From Macrocybe gigantea (Eukaryota; Basidiomycota; Agaricomycetes; Agaricales; Callistosporiaceae): DNA of 40,142 nt. The stretch spans positions 1 through 40,142 of the forward strand of contig SJRY01000097.1 of assembly GCA_011319805.1 (NCBI GenBank), written 5' to 3'. Shown in pieces: positions 1-9,540 of the stretch. Below the pieces are notes generated by a model. The model was not told the DNA's origin, made no database searches, and saw nothing but the letters and a program-made list of their open reading frames with translations. The translations under genes were made by a program, and so were the position numbers. Within the stretch, counting starts at the first letter, position 1; each line of letters opens with the position of its first letter.

Positions 1-1168
1 GAGAAAAAGCATCAGCACGCAACGAACAATAAGCTTGCAGCTGAGTTACGAACGGGAATCCGAAAGGACCTGGTACGCTTTGCTGTTTGACAGGAAGCAC
101 TGATGAGCCCAGCCCAACGACTGTGCGGGGATGCAAAACGACGACCGACCTTATCTCCTTGAACTTTTCCTCTGCGTCAGCCGAGGGTTCTTGTCTGGGT
201 GATACTAAAGCACCAAAGACGCCCATGTTCAAAATATATAGATACATGAACTGTTGCGAGACGAACCTTCATGGCTTGCCGCCGGTACGCCTTTTGAGCA
301 CCGTGTCGTCCGCATCGACAGGCACACCCTACTAGCACGCATTAATACATCTACCGGGGATGAGAAGGGAAAAAAGGCAGGACGCACCAGATCATAATAC
401 TCTGTCTCTACAGGAGCCATCGCCAAAGCCTGCAATTTCGCGAAAGTCGCAAAGAAAAAAAACGAAGAGATTCTCCCAATGCAGAAAAAGCACTCCAAAA
501 GTGGCTCTTTCAAAAAGAAAAAAACTCCTGTTTTTTTCTTTGTCTTGGTCTTTATCCTCTAGCCCTTGTCTTCCGATCCTTGTTCGTTCAAAGAGTCCGG
601 TTAATAGGGGGCAGTTTAGATGTATACAGATGGCTGTAGTTGAAGGGTATGGTTCCTAGAGTCGGAAGAAGTGGTCTGAGTGAGAGATACGGTTCGAGAC
701 GCTTGCTGCGAACGGTTCGGCTCGTGACGATAGAGACTCGGCAAAGTTGGAACGGAAAGACTTGAGCAGGTGCGGCGCAAAGCTGTGCAGCGGTGATGGG
801 CATAATCTTGCTGACATAAACCGATCGTAGGGCCCGACTGACTCGCTGACGTGGCGAGGATGGAGGCGCGATTATTCGAATTCACTACGTATAGAGAACA
901 TGAATATAGATTGTCATGTGGAATAGTGCGTAGTTAATGCAAGGCAAAGAAAAAAATCCGACCACTCGAAAGAGCTATTCGAGGTTTTTTGGTTGGTGCA
1001 GGGGAGGAGGCGCAGATGAAGAGATGACATGCGAATAGTGATAATTTAGCAAAGTAGAAAGGATGAGGTGTCGCAGCGGAGTGGGAAAACGAAAAGTGGA
1101 GACGATAAAAAAAACACAGCAGAAAGACAGATGAAAGAATAAAGTAGAGGTAGGAGAATCCGGCAGCG
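1..1168. other. No supported gene at the left edge
   Basis: I see no convincing coding region here. Short open frames exist on both strands but have no recognisable domain, no intron-consistent extension and overlap one another. The stretch around 500-560 is rich in T and pyrimidines on the plus strand. The part next to 1168 probably includes the 3' untranslated region of the minus-strand gene that ends at 1169. A gene end lying further left cannot be excluded. Confidence 0.5.
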
Positions 1169-2388
1169 CTACCTCACAGCATCCTCGACGTCGTGCACCT
1201 GCGCCGAGAACCGCACCGCCTTGCGCGGAGTCGGGACGTCGGACGTGCTTTCCCTCGGTGACGACGTGCCCGAGTTCGGATTCGAACCCGAATCCGTCCG
1301 TGCGGAAGAGGACATCACGATGCTGGGCGCAGATGCGCTCCTCAAGGAAGCATAGCTGTACAAAAAGCGCGACATGCGAATCTTGATTGATGCCATGGAC
1401 CGACCGGATGAAGAGGGTGCAGATGTAGACGCAGACGCAGGGACGGCGGCCACGGACGCCGACTGCGGAGTTGGGGGCGTCGTGCTCGACGTGACAGTCG
1501 TCGAGGATGCAGACGCAGAGGTGAGGCCGGGCACGGGAAGAGTTGAGGATGACGTCGACGTGGCTGTCATCGCTGTCGTGGCCGTAAGCAAGCCAGTCGC
1601 GCGATCCAACGACGACTCGGTCGATGTGCTCGGCTTCTTCAACGACGAGCGCGTCGGCACAGAAGCCTTCGACGCAGACAGGGGTAGCAACGCAGTCACC
1701 TTTGTCTTTGTCTTGTTCGTCGCCGCAAAGGCGGGGGTCGTTGGGGGTACGGTGCGCGCGCGTTGATGAGGCGCCTTCTCGTGGTGCGCGTGCGGGTGCG
1801 CAGAGTGAGTATAGGGGTACGCCTGCGGGCTGAGCGGACGCAGGTGCGGCGTGCGCGAGATGTGCAGACCCATCGCAATCTGCTCGATCGTCGGGCGTGC
1901 CGATGTGGCATCCGGTGCAGGGCGGAACGGCGATGCGGAAAACGTGTTGCGCTCCTCGGGCGTCGATATCATCCCCGCGTGCGCTTGTTTCTGCAAGAGG
2001 ATCACGTTTTGAATATGAATTGGAAAGAAGGTGGAATAAGAAACGATAAAAAGATTTGAAAGGCAAAGGAGACGCACATGGGGTCCGACCAGCGCTTTTT
2101 CGGCGTAGCACTGGCAAAGGTGCGTCGTACGGAGGTCATAATGCGCGAAGTGGTTTTCGCAGCGGTGACCGTAGACGTTGACGGTGAATCGGGCTGTGGC
2201 GAATGTGCATGAGATGGAGTGTCGGTGTCAACACGAAAGGAGGACGAGGAATTCGAGCTCGAGGCGTGTGGGTTCGTGAAGCGCATCGTGGAAGTAGAAA
2301 TCCTGCTTGACATGATGAGGGCAGAAACAGATCGTCGATGGGTCGTGGTCGTGGAATGCGGCGACGTTGAAGAGGAGGTGGAAGCCAT
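1169..2388 (-). CDS. Ser/Thr/Pro-rich hypothetical protein, two exons
   Basis: The downstream exon (1169 to about 1990) encodes a low-complexity Ser/Thr/Ala/Pro-rich protein. Its more ordered segments are TPEERNTFSASPF and RPTIEQIAMGLHISRTPHL near the start and KAVRFSAQVHDVEDAVR at the C-terminus. The upstream exon (about 2078-2388, ATG at 2388) is also Ser/Thr-rich and ends near KKRWSDPM. An intron of about 87 nt lies between them, with a plausible GTGCGT donor near 2077 and a CTCTTGCAG acceptor ending at 1991. The phases of these two sites do not match, so either the donor is the nearby GTCTCC or there is a one-base sequence error. Overlapping frames of similar length on both strands look like shadows. 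Function is unknown; the protein is probably largely disordered. It is divergent from the NLR gene, with about 270 bp between start codons. Confidence 0.6.
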
Positions 2389-2661
2389 GCCCGGCCTGTT
2401 GAACGACGAGGAGGCGTAACTTCAACGTGTAATCGCAGACCCAACACATGACGACGTTGGTCATGTGATATCTTCAGCCCATACACCGCCTCCCACACTG
2501 GGACCCACAGGAATATCAGGAATTTGATGAGAGACGGCGCTTAATAGATATCTCGGCGTTTATCGATCATCGATTGCTTCCTTGCAGCCCACGCCTTCTT
2601 TCACCCCAACTGCTCTCTCACTTCAACCGCAATTTCTACATCGACAAGCTCAAATCATACA
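2389..2661. promoter_or_regulatory. Shared divergent intergenic region
   Basis: A 273-bp gap separates the start codons of the minus-strand hypothetical gene and the plus-strand NACHT gene. The part just upstream of the ATG at 2662 is C/T-rich, as is common before start codons in filamentous fungi. No clear TATA box was seen. Both promoters presumably lie here, by position only. Confidence 0.4.
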
Positions 2662-5081
2662 ATGAAGCAAGTTACCAAGTTTTTGAACAAACTCACTCCG
2701 AGTCGTAGACGGACGAACACTCCAACTGCGTCGCGTGCCCCATCTCCGTTGCTGCCTTCCAGTACCACCAGCGCTGGGAACCAGGCCGCCGTTGCCGGGC
2801 AAACCGCTGCGAGTACCTCGCCCCAGCTGTCTGCTATGCCGACATCCCTGATGGCGCCTCCTGCCTCTAACACTGGCAGCCAGGCCCCTCTCGCTGCGCA
2901 GACCGTCGTCAGTACCTCGCTCCAGCCACCTGCTGCGCAGGCGTCAGCTCCATTGCCGCCTCCTGGAGCCATTAATGCCGGAAATCAGACTGCTATCATG
3001 GCCCCGCAGATCACTGCCGGTACCCCGCTCCCGCTTGTTAGTGCCAATCGCGCTGGCGATCAGGCCGCTGTTGTCCCCACTGTGCAGACCTCCAACACTT
3101 CAGCCCAGCCTTCTGGCCCCTACGCAGTTTCAGTAGCGGCCGCTAATGCCCCTCCTGGTGCCGCACAAACCACAAAGAGCACCATCCACGAAGGAATGAA
3201 GACTATCCTCCGTTTTATCCATGGTGCTGCAGATGCCTTCCCGCCCTTGAAATCAACTGCGGGAGGCCTCCTCGGCCTTATTGGTCTAATCGAGGTATGA
3301 TTTTTCCGGTATCCTGATCAAGTCCCGTCTGAGAAGCCTTCTGCCAGAACACACGCGGAACAAAGATGATGCTGCTCTCCTCCTCACGAAGCTGGAGGCA
3401 GTCGTCTTGATTCTTGACAAGTACAAGGACAAGTCCTTCAAGGGCTCCGCGGGTGAACGTATTATGCAGCTAAACAGGTCTTTTGTCCTCTGAGCATTTT
3501 CAGAATGTCGATCTGATGGCTTTATAGTGATATCGAAAAGCAAGTCCTCCGGATTAAAGATGTACAGTCCCGATCGAAGCTTGCTGCTTTGGCCAATGTC
3601 CAAAAGGATGCAGACGATGTCAACAATGCTTATCGTACCTTATCTGGTCTCTTAGATGTGTTCTTGGTGAGTCGAGTCGTTGATATCTCAGACCTCCACA
3701 CCATATCTCAAGCCTCCACACTGCCAAAGGTCGAAACAACCCTGTCTGTGGAACTCTCGATCGGAGAACTGTCTCGAACTGTGAATCGACATCGGAAGGC
3801 AAGTGGTCATGTTTTCGTTCTTTGACAGATTTAGTGCTGAGGTATTATCCAGCTGAGCATGCTTGCGAGACTTGCACCCGTTCAACAGGCAGAATATGAT
3901 GCCACCTTTGTGATCCGGCGCCGGGCTTGCACACAAAGGACTCGTGTCCAGATTCTCTCGGAGCTCTTGGGTTGGGCTGTGAATGCCAATGACAAGAGGA
4001 TCTACTGGCTCAATGGAATGGCTGGTACAGGCAAGACCACAATTGCATACACATTTTGTAAGGCTCTCAAGGGCCTTGGTCAACTTGGGGCGTCATTCTT
4101 CTGTTCTCGCAATGATGCCTCCTGTAGTGCTGCAGAGCATATAGCACCAACTGTGGCTTTTCAGCTGGCTCGGTATTCTTCTGCTGTCTTTGATGCATTG
4201 TCCAGATACCTTGAAGAGAATCTTGGGGATTCTGGAAAGAACTTTGAAACTCAGTTTCGCCATCTTCTGGTTCATCCTTTGCAAGAGGCAAGCTCAGACC
4301 TCTTACAGAAACATGCTGTTATTGTTATTGATGCTTTGGATGAATGTGCAAATCAGCAATTTGTCTCTGATTTCTTGGCCAATCTGTGGGCCTATGCTGC
4401 TTCTGTGCCTGTCAAGATCTTTATTACTAGTCGATCAGAGCCTGAATCCTATGGCAAGACTTTTGCAGTTGCATCTATTGCAACCAAGTTTTATCTTCAT
4501 AATATTGAACAAAGCTTTGTTCAGCAGGACATAGAGCTCTTTATTCAAGAAAGGCTTGGTGATCTTGCCAAAGAGCATAAAGTTCCTAAAGGCTGGCCTC
4601 CAGAAGCTGAGGTTAAAGCACTAGTTCAGCAATCTGGAACTTTGTTCATCTATGCAGCTACTGCATGTGAATATATTGCTAGCAACGGACTTATTGCTAG
4701 TCATCTATCTTCTATTGTTGCAAATTACAATAAACCATCCAAGCTTCAGACTAAGCAACTTGATGATCTATATCTGATGATTTTGGATGAAGCTTATAAA
4801 GGCCTGGAGGATCAAGAAAGGCTTGATATGAATAAAGTGCTTCAAATAGTTATAAATGTGCAAGTAGCACTTGATACTAAAGCTTTAGCAATGCTTTTAG
4901 AACTTTCTGAAGATGAAGTTCTAAGCTTGCTTTCTGGGCTTTGCTCTGTGCTATATAGATGTTTTGGAGAGAGGCCTGTTTCTGCATTACATGCTTCCTT
5001 TCCTGACTTTCTTTCTACTAAAGAAAGATCTGGAGAATACTATTTTTCAGTACAAAAAGCCCATCATATGATTGTTGAGCA
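2662..5081 (+). pseudogene. NACHT-WD40 (NLR-like) gene, 5' part, interrupted by a retrotransposon
   Basis: Fungal NLR-like STAND NTPase; family members are thought to act in non-self recognition. Exon 1 (2662-3294) encodes an Ala/Pro/Thr-rich linker followed by the start of a helical N-terminal domain (IHEGMKTILRFIHGAADAFP). Closing phases give exons at about 3323-3477, 3528-3666, 3730-3798 and 3853-5081. The first intron would be only 28 nt, so it is doubtful. The 3799-3852 intron uses a GC-AG donor (GCAAGT). The last exon carries the NACHT module: Walker A GMAGTGKTT (about 4018-4044) and Walker B VIVIDALDEC (about 4318-4347). The frame then enters retrotransposon E1 after the target duplication GAGCA (5077-5081) and stops at 5107-5109 inside the LTR. 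The gene resumes at 30675 in the same phase, so the break is the insertion itself. Confidence 0.85.
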
Positions 5082-5272
5082 TGGAAGCACGCATCGCATG
5101 CAACACTAACGGGGAACAAGAGAGAACAGTTACAAAGGGGGGATTGGATTCCTCGATCATAGCTAGCAGTATATATAGGGCATGTTGTATGAGTAAGCAA
5201 TGCAATCATGTGAGTATGTCAGTCCGGTGGTCAGTCGGCCTCATCGTGCAAGAGCTGTAAGCCAGGCTTACA
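5082..5272 (-). repeat. E1 3' LTR (left copy)
   Basis: This 191-bp repeat matches 30479-30669. On the minus strand it begins with the 17-nt palindrome TGTAAGCCTGGCTTACA (8-bp arms, one-base spacer; 5256-5272 on the plus strand). It contains a TATATATA run, a candidate promoter element. The GAGCA target duplication precedes it and the polypurine tract follows it on the plus strand. Confidence 0.92.
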
Positions 5273-5286
5273 CCCTTCCCTCCTCT
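5273..5286 (-). promoter_or_regulatory. E1 polypurine tract
   Basis: The minus strand reads AGAGGAGGGAAGGG immediately before the 3' LTR start TGTAAG. This is the expected plus-strand primer site for reverse transcription and fixes the element's direction. Confidence 0.8.
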
Positions 5287-5376
5287 AAAAGATGAAACAC
5301 ACAGGTGCATCAAAAACCCCAATGACATGTTGGGGAAAAGCTATCAGCAGGGAGGTTCAGCATCTGGCATAGACAT

Positions 5377-6726
5377 TCATGATGTATTCGTCCGTGTCTT
5401 CTTCATGATCCAATTGTCCAATGCCTCACACTCCTCCATCTCCCTACCCGGCAGCCAGCTGTTGTCCTCCGGTCTATATCCTTTCCATTGAATGAGGTAT
5501 TGTACTCCACGGCCATGCTTCCATTCATCAATGATTTCTTCGACCTGCCATTCCTCCTGTCCGTCTCCTGTAACGATTGGTCCTGGCCATTCACATCGTC
5601 TTGAAGGGAATTCATTGTCATCGTTCTCATGATAGGGTCGAAGCTCCGAAGCATGGAAGGTTGGGAAGATATTAGTTGAATTTGGTAAATCAAGTGTATA
5701 GATCGATCTTTCCAGCCATGCCTGTATGATCTTGTAGGGACTGTCGAACCTGGGCATGAACTTGGCTATGCGCCCTTCACCCTTCTTTTGATATTCTCTG
5801 CAGTGATGTTTCGTGGTTAGCATTACATGGGTGCCTACTTCATATTTCTGTTCCATGCCCTTTGGTGTACGGCTCGAGGCTTGGTTGATCTTGGCTGCTA
5901 GTAATTGATCCTGTGCCTCCATCGTGAGTAATTGCATTCACTGGAGAAAAACCTCAGTGTCTTTTCTGTCTGTGGTCTGTTCCTCCACAGTCGCCTCATC
6001 TCGTGGTTGCAACGGGGGAATTACACAAGGTGACCGTCCAATATACAGTTGAAATGGTAATAGCCTGGTAGACCAATTGATTGTGTTCATCATCTGGAAC
6101 CACACACGGGCAGCGCAGCCACCCACCCTTTCTGCGAACAATCCATGTAGTACTGCAGCAGCTGGTTGACTGTTTTGTTTGTGTGTTCACTAGCACCGTC
6201 AGTTTGTGGATGATTTGAGGAGCTTATCTTCAAGGATACACCTGCAAGTCATGTAAGAGAGCACCAGAAACCAGATGTGAAGAGTTTATCCTGATCGGAG
6301 ACAATGTTGCCCAGCAGTCCGTTGTTACAGTACCAGTGGTCAAAAAACAAGGTTGCAAACTTGGGTGCATTCATATCCATCCAGCATGGGACTAGCCATA
6401 TATCGGCTCCAAGCTGATCTGTCATCGTCAAAATGCTGTTGAAACCATCCTCCTCTGGTAAGGGACCTATGAAGTCAATCACCACGGATGACCCATGATC
6501 CTTGGGCACAGACAATGGATGTAAAGGGGAGTTGATGGCCTTCGTCCTGTCCTTGTTATGTTGACATTCATCACAACTGGGGATGTAGCCGCTTTCCAGA
6601 TCCTTCTGCATGTTCAGCCAGTAGAACGATTCACACAGCAATCCGTATGTCTTGTCAAAGCCAAAGTGTCCCAACCAGTTATGTCCAAGCTGAAAGATGT
6701 GCTTGCATAGCCTGGGGATCCTCGGT
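5377..6726 (-). pseudogene. E1 integrase (C-terminal part) and chromodomain, decayed
   Basis: This is the downstream end of the E1 polyprotein. Reading continues in phase from 26194 across the E2 insertion. It starts with the integrase zinc-binding domain (H..H: GHNWLGHFGFDK, then CDECQHNK) and the catalytic-core start (VIDFIGPLPEEDG). A VSDQDKLF motif follows near 6290. After several frame breaks (about 5940-6250) the last 186 codons (5377-5937) are intact. They hold the integrase tail and a chromodomain (EEWQVEEIIDEWKHGRGVQ...WKGYRPEDNSWLP), expected to bind modified histone tails and guide integration. A TGA separates this block from the upstream frame at 5938. The wording closely parallels E4, so the two elements are related. 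Confidence 0.85.
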
Positions 6727-6731
6727 ATAAC

Positions 6732-7051
6732 TGTTAGGCTAGACGAATCTCAGAAGGACTCAGGCAGACTAAGTGCGAGAGTGGTCTTGAGATGATGGCA
6801 AAAGGAATATTAAGCCTAGCGCTACTGGTACATCTGGGAGTCCTTATATACATTACAGTACCTGAGCACGGACCATGGGCTGCACAATGCTATGGACTGT
6901 GGATGAGTAAGACTGGAAGGAGATGACTCAGGATGACTAGGGAAGTGGGATGACTCAATGGCTGCGCGCTGCACAGCATGACAGGAGAGATAAGGGATGT
7001 GGGAAAGATAAGATAAGAAAATGAATGGTCCTTTAGGCGATGTCTGTAACA
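6732..7051 (-). repeat. E2 3' LTR (left copy)
   Basis: This 320-bp repeat pairs with 25869-26188. It begins TGTTAGGC and ends CTGTAACA on the plus strand, and is preceded by the target duplication ATAAC (6727-6731). About 18 differences separate the two copies by eye, 17 of them transitions. It was inserted in the E1 integrase region. Confidence 0.93.
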
Positions 7052-7064
7052 TCACCCTCTCTGT
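7052..7064 (-). promoter_or_regulatory. E2 polypurine-like tract
   Basis: On the minus strand CAGAGAGGGTGA lies directly before the 3' LTR start TGTTACAG. It is mostly purine with one C and one T, so it is a weaker tract than that of E1, but its position is right. Confidence 0.55.
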
Positions 7065-7088
7065 AGATTCGCGTCCTCGCAAAAAACC

Positions 7089-7299
7089 TTAGTCCAGCTG
7101 TCCCCACCCAGTATTGGTCTCCCAGGCGGTCGCAGCACATGGGGCCCATGTATGAATGAGCTCTTCATTATAGGCATGGATGTGATGGAGTGTGGTGGCA
7201 AGGAGTTTAAGTCACCGGTTTTCTGTGCGAAGCATTTCCATCACCTTGCGAAGCACGATACGTTCAGCTGCAGTGGGGCTGGTCCCATCAGGGGTTCAC
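7089..7299 (-). pseudogene. E2 polyprotein C-terminal tail, distal half (beyond E3)
   Basis: After removing E3 and one target copy, the frame that enters at 20236 continues here without a shift. It runs to a TAA at 7089-7091, just before the polypurine tract. The segment includes HAYNEELIHTWAPC and ends NTGWGQLD. Two TGA codons interrupt it, one just after the junction and one after RTENR. I do not recognise a domain. The position suggests a post-chromodomain tail that is helical and modestly charged. That the frame stays open on both sides of an insertion supports real coding. Confidence 0.65.
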
Positions 7300-7304
7300 C
7301 CAGT

Positions 7305-7722
7305 TGTTATGATTTTAGGACTAATCGTTATCTTGACGACGGGCATGTGATTCAAAAGCCACATGACGAACACGTGATACAAACCACGATGTGACAAACA
7401 GGACACAATGCGATGACTCAAGGAAACCCTATAACAACGACACGTCAGTGCTGATTAGGGCAAAGGGTGATTGCATAGTACCTGCAGGACAACACGCTGA
7501 GCACAGTCAAATCTTTACTCAGACGGACAAGGGTTAAGGGTTTTACGTAACACAAGGGTAGCATAGTCGTGGTCCGTGCCAGGTAGTCGTAACGTATAAA
7601 TACTGAAATTGTACCTAGTAGAATCCAGCTTCGAGCTGGCTTATAATAGCATTCCTATCCCTGCCTCTTATCTCTAAGGGTTAGTTAGAGTGACTTGCAT
7701 GCAGACTTGGTTTCACGTAGCA
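7305..7722 (+). repeat. E3 5' LTR
   Basis: This is the 418-bp LTR, paired with 19818-20235. It has a TATA box TATAAATA at 7595-7602 and a predicted transcription start near 7627. It starts with an imperfect inverted repeat (ACGATT...AATCGT in the right-hand copy). It also contains short telomere-like words such as AGGGTTAAGGG. Its divergence from the right LTR is about 7 percent, all transitions by eye. Confidence 0.92.
7595..7602 (+). promoter_or_regulatory. E3 LTR TATA box
   Basis: TATAAATA lies 32 nt before the AGCTTCGAGCT word at 7627-7637. That is the normal TATA-to-start spacing, so transcription probably begins at or near 7627. Confidence 0.6.
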
Positions 7723-7724
7723 AA

Positions 7725-7735
7725 AGCTCGAAGCT
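7725..7735 (+). promoter_or_regulatory. E3 self-priming primer-binding site
   Basis: AGCTCGAAGCT begins 2 nt after the 5' LTR and is the exact reverse complement of AGCTTCGAGCT at 7627-7637, the predicted 5' end of the element RNA. Tf1/sushi-type elements prime reverse transcription with the first 11 nt of their own mRNA; length and place match that. No tRNA-like TGG start is present here. The word is close to palindromic, which weakens the statistics for E3 taken alone. Confidence 0.65.
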
Positions 7736-7845
7736 AGCACCAACGCACCTCACTCTACTCTTCCACTCCACGCCCTTCCTTCATTGCCAGACGGCCCCGA
7801 AGCGCCGTGCGACCAAAGGAACCCGCTACGTCATCACAACTCCTC

Positions 7846-8040
7846 TGGAAACCCCTTCTGGGCAGGGAAACACTCGAGGGCGAACAGACAGTGAGATCGG
7901 GTAATATTCGACAAGAGCGATGAAGGAATACAGAATGCGAGAGAGGGAGAGAAAAAGGAAAATAACCCTAACCCTGTACATATGCGTCCACAAGTCCCTG
8001 CTCAGCATCAACAATGGTAAACCCAGCCGGCGGGTTTACA
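7846..8040 (-). repeat. E4 3' LTR (left copy)
   Basis: This 195-bp repeat runs TGGAAACC to GGGTTTACA on the plus strand. On the minus strand the LTR opens with a near-palindrome (arms GTAAACCCG and CGGGTTTAC in the right-hand copy). It contains CCCTAACCCT, a telomere-like word. Four of the six differences from the right copy are CpG losses on this side. Confidence 0.93.
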
Positions 8041-8185
8041 CCCCTCCGGCCTGTAAAAAAAACGTACGATGTGAACGAAACAAAACGGTGACAGCGCGAT
8101 GGGTGCATCAAAAAACCCCATGGGGAAAAAGCTACCATCGGCTGGGAGTAGGGAGGCAATGTGAAAATTTCGAAAAATCCTTCCA

Positions 8186-9538
8186 TCAAGCATCCTCGGG
8201 GTGGTATCGTAACCAAACGTCAAGGGCTTCACAATCTTCCAGGTCTTCACGCAGCAGCCAGCTGTCATGTTCTTGACCGTAACCGACCCATCGAACGAGA
8301 AATTGCTGAACCCGCCTTGTATGCTTTGAATCGAGAATCTTCTCCACGAAATATTCTTCTTCCCCATCCTGTCTGACGATAGCTTGAGGCTCTGCATGTC
8401 GCTGCTCCAGGAAGCATTCATCGTTGTTCTCCACAAAAGGCTCAAGCTCGGAAGCATGGAAGATGGGGTATAAGTTAGTGCGATTCGGTAAGTCGAGAGT
8501 ATAAGTAGAAAACTCAGGATGCTTCTCAACGATTCGATACACTTCATATCTTGGCATGAATTTTGCCATGTGTTTCTCACCTTTCTTCTTGTAGTCCGCA
8601 TGGCAGTGGAACGTTGTCAGGCGGACCCGGTCCCCGACCTTGAATTCGGGCTCAGGTCCTCGATGTTTGTTAGCTTGCGTGGCCTGTGCAATCTTAGCGA
8701 GAAGCAGGTTGTCTTGCGCCTCCAACACATCTTGTTCCAGCACGTGGAGGACTTCGATTGCAGCACGTTCATCCTTCGTCGTGCGACCAGTCGGCTTCAC
8801 CAAGGGCAGCAGGACACGCAGTTGACGCCCTGTTTTCAGGTAAAATGGGGCGAACCCCGTGCTGGCATTAACTGTATTCATAATATCGAAATGTACCCTC
8901 CGCAGGGCGCGTACCCAACCCTTCTGATTGCATTGCACATGAAAACGCAGGCACTGGTTTACCATTTTATTACTGCGTTCGGATGCTCCATCGGTCTGCG
9001 GATGATATGATTGCTCAGCTTCACTTTGATGCCCGTTAACTTGTGCAATGCTGCCCAAAAGCGAGAGATGAAAAGCTTATCTCTGTCCGACACAATCTCC
9101 AAGGGGAGCCCATTTTCACAATACCAATTATCGAAGAAAATCACTGCAAATTCTTCCGCCATCATTGTTGTTTTGCAAGGCACGATTTGCACATCGCTGT
9201 TCAGTCAGTCAGTCATGGTGACGATACAATCGAAAGACTCGTCTTCGGGTAAGGGGCCAATGAAATCTATGGCGATGCTATCACAGCGCCCATCCGGGAT
9301 AGGCAATGGATGTAATGGGCCTGCTTTTCGCTGTGTCGAACCTTTGTTTCTCTAGCAGTCTTCGCAACTGGCCACGTAGCCTTCTTCGAGGTCTTTATGC
9401 ATATTCGGCCAGTAAAAACTTTCGCGCAGGGAGGCATACGACTTGTCAAAACCAAAATGCCCCAGGGCATCATGGGCCATGTGGAACAGCCGTTCCCGGA
9501 TGTGCGTAACCTGTGGGACCACCAGACACTGCCCTATG
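8186..9538 (-). pseudogene. E4 integrase and chromodomain
   Basis: The integrase zinc-binding region follows RNase H in the same frame (HDALGHFGFDKSY, then SCEDC), and then the core motifs IDFIGPLPEDE and IVSDRDKLF. Stops interrupt it at about 9540 (TAG where tryptophan is expected, compare DGLWFIG in E1), about 9355 (TAG) and about 9210 (TGA). Near 9050 a one-base loss shifts the frame. The remaining 290 codons (8186-9058) are intact: the end of the catalytic core (YHPQTDGASERSNK, with the catalytic Glu), the integrase tail, and a chromodomain (EEEYFVEKILDSKHTRR...WVGYGQEHDSWL). The product would insert cDNA into nuclear DNA. It is non-functional as read. Confidence 0.88.
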
Positions 9539-9540
9539 AA

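Noticed and set aside
1278..1295. GGATTCGAACCCGAATCC, which resembles a tRNA T-loop/B box
   Set aside because: It lies inside the hypothetical gene's coding exon (GSNPNSG), with no A box or acceptor stem around it.
1374..1766. Plus-strand Asp/Val/Ala-rich frame
   Set aside because: Antisense shadow of the Ser/Thr/Ala-rich minus-strand exon; composition is explained by GC-rich codons read backwards.
975..2117. A 380-codon minus-strand open frame with no stop
   Set aside because: It overlaps the better frame ending at 1169, is Cys/His/Arg-rich with no domain, and looks like the GC-rich shadow of that Ser/Thr-rich gene.
7052..7304. Independent small gene between the E2 and E3 left LTRs (plus-strand frame 7152-7394)
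   Set aside because: The minus strand here continues the E2 polyprotein tail in phase from across E3; the plus frame crosses an LTR boundary.
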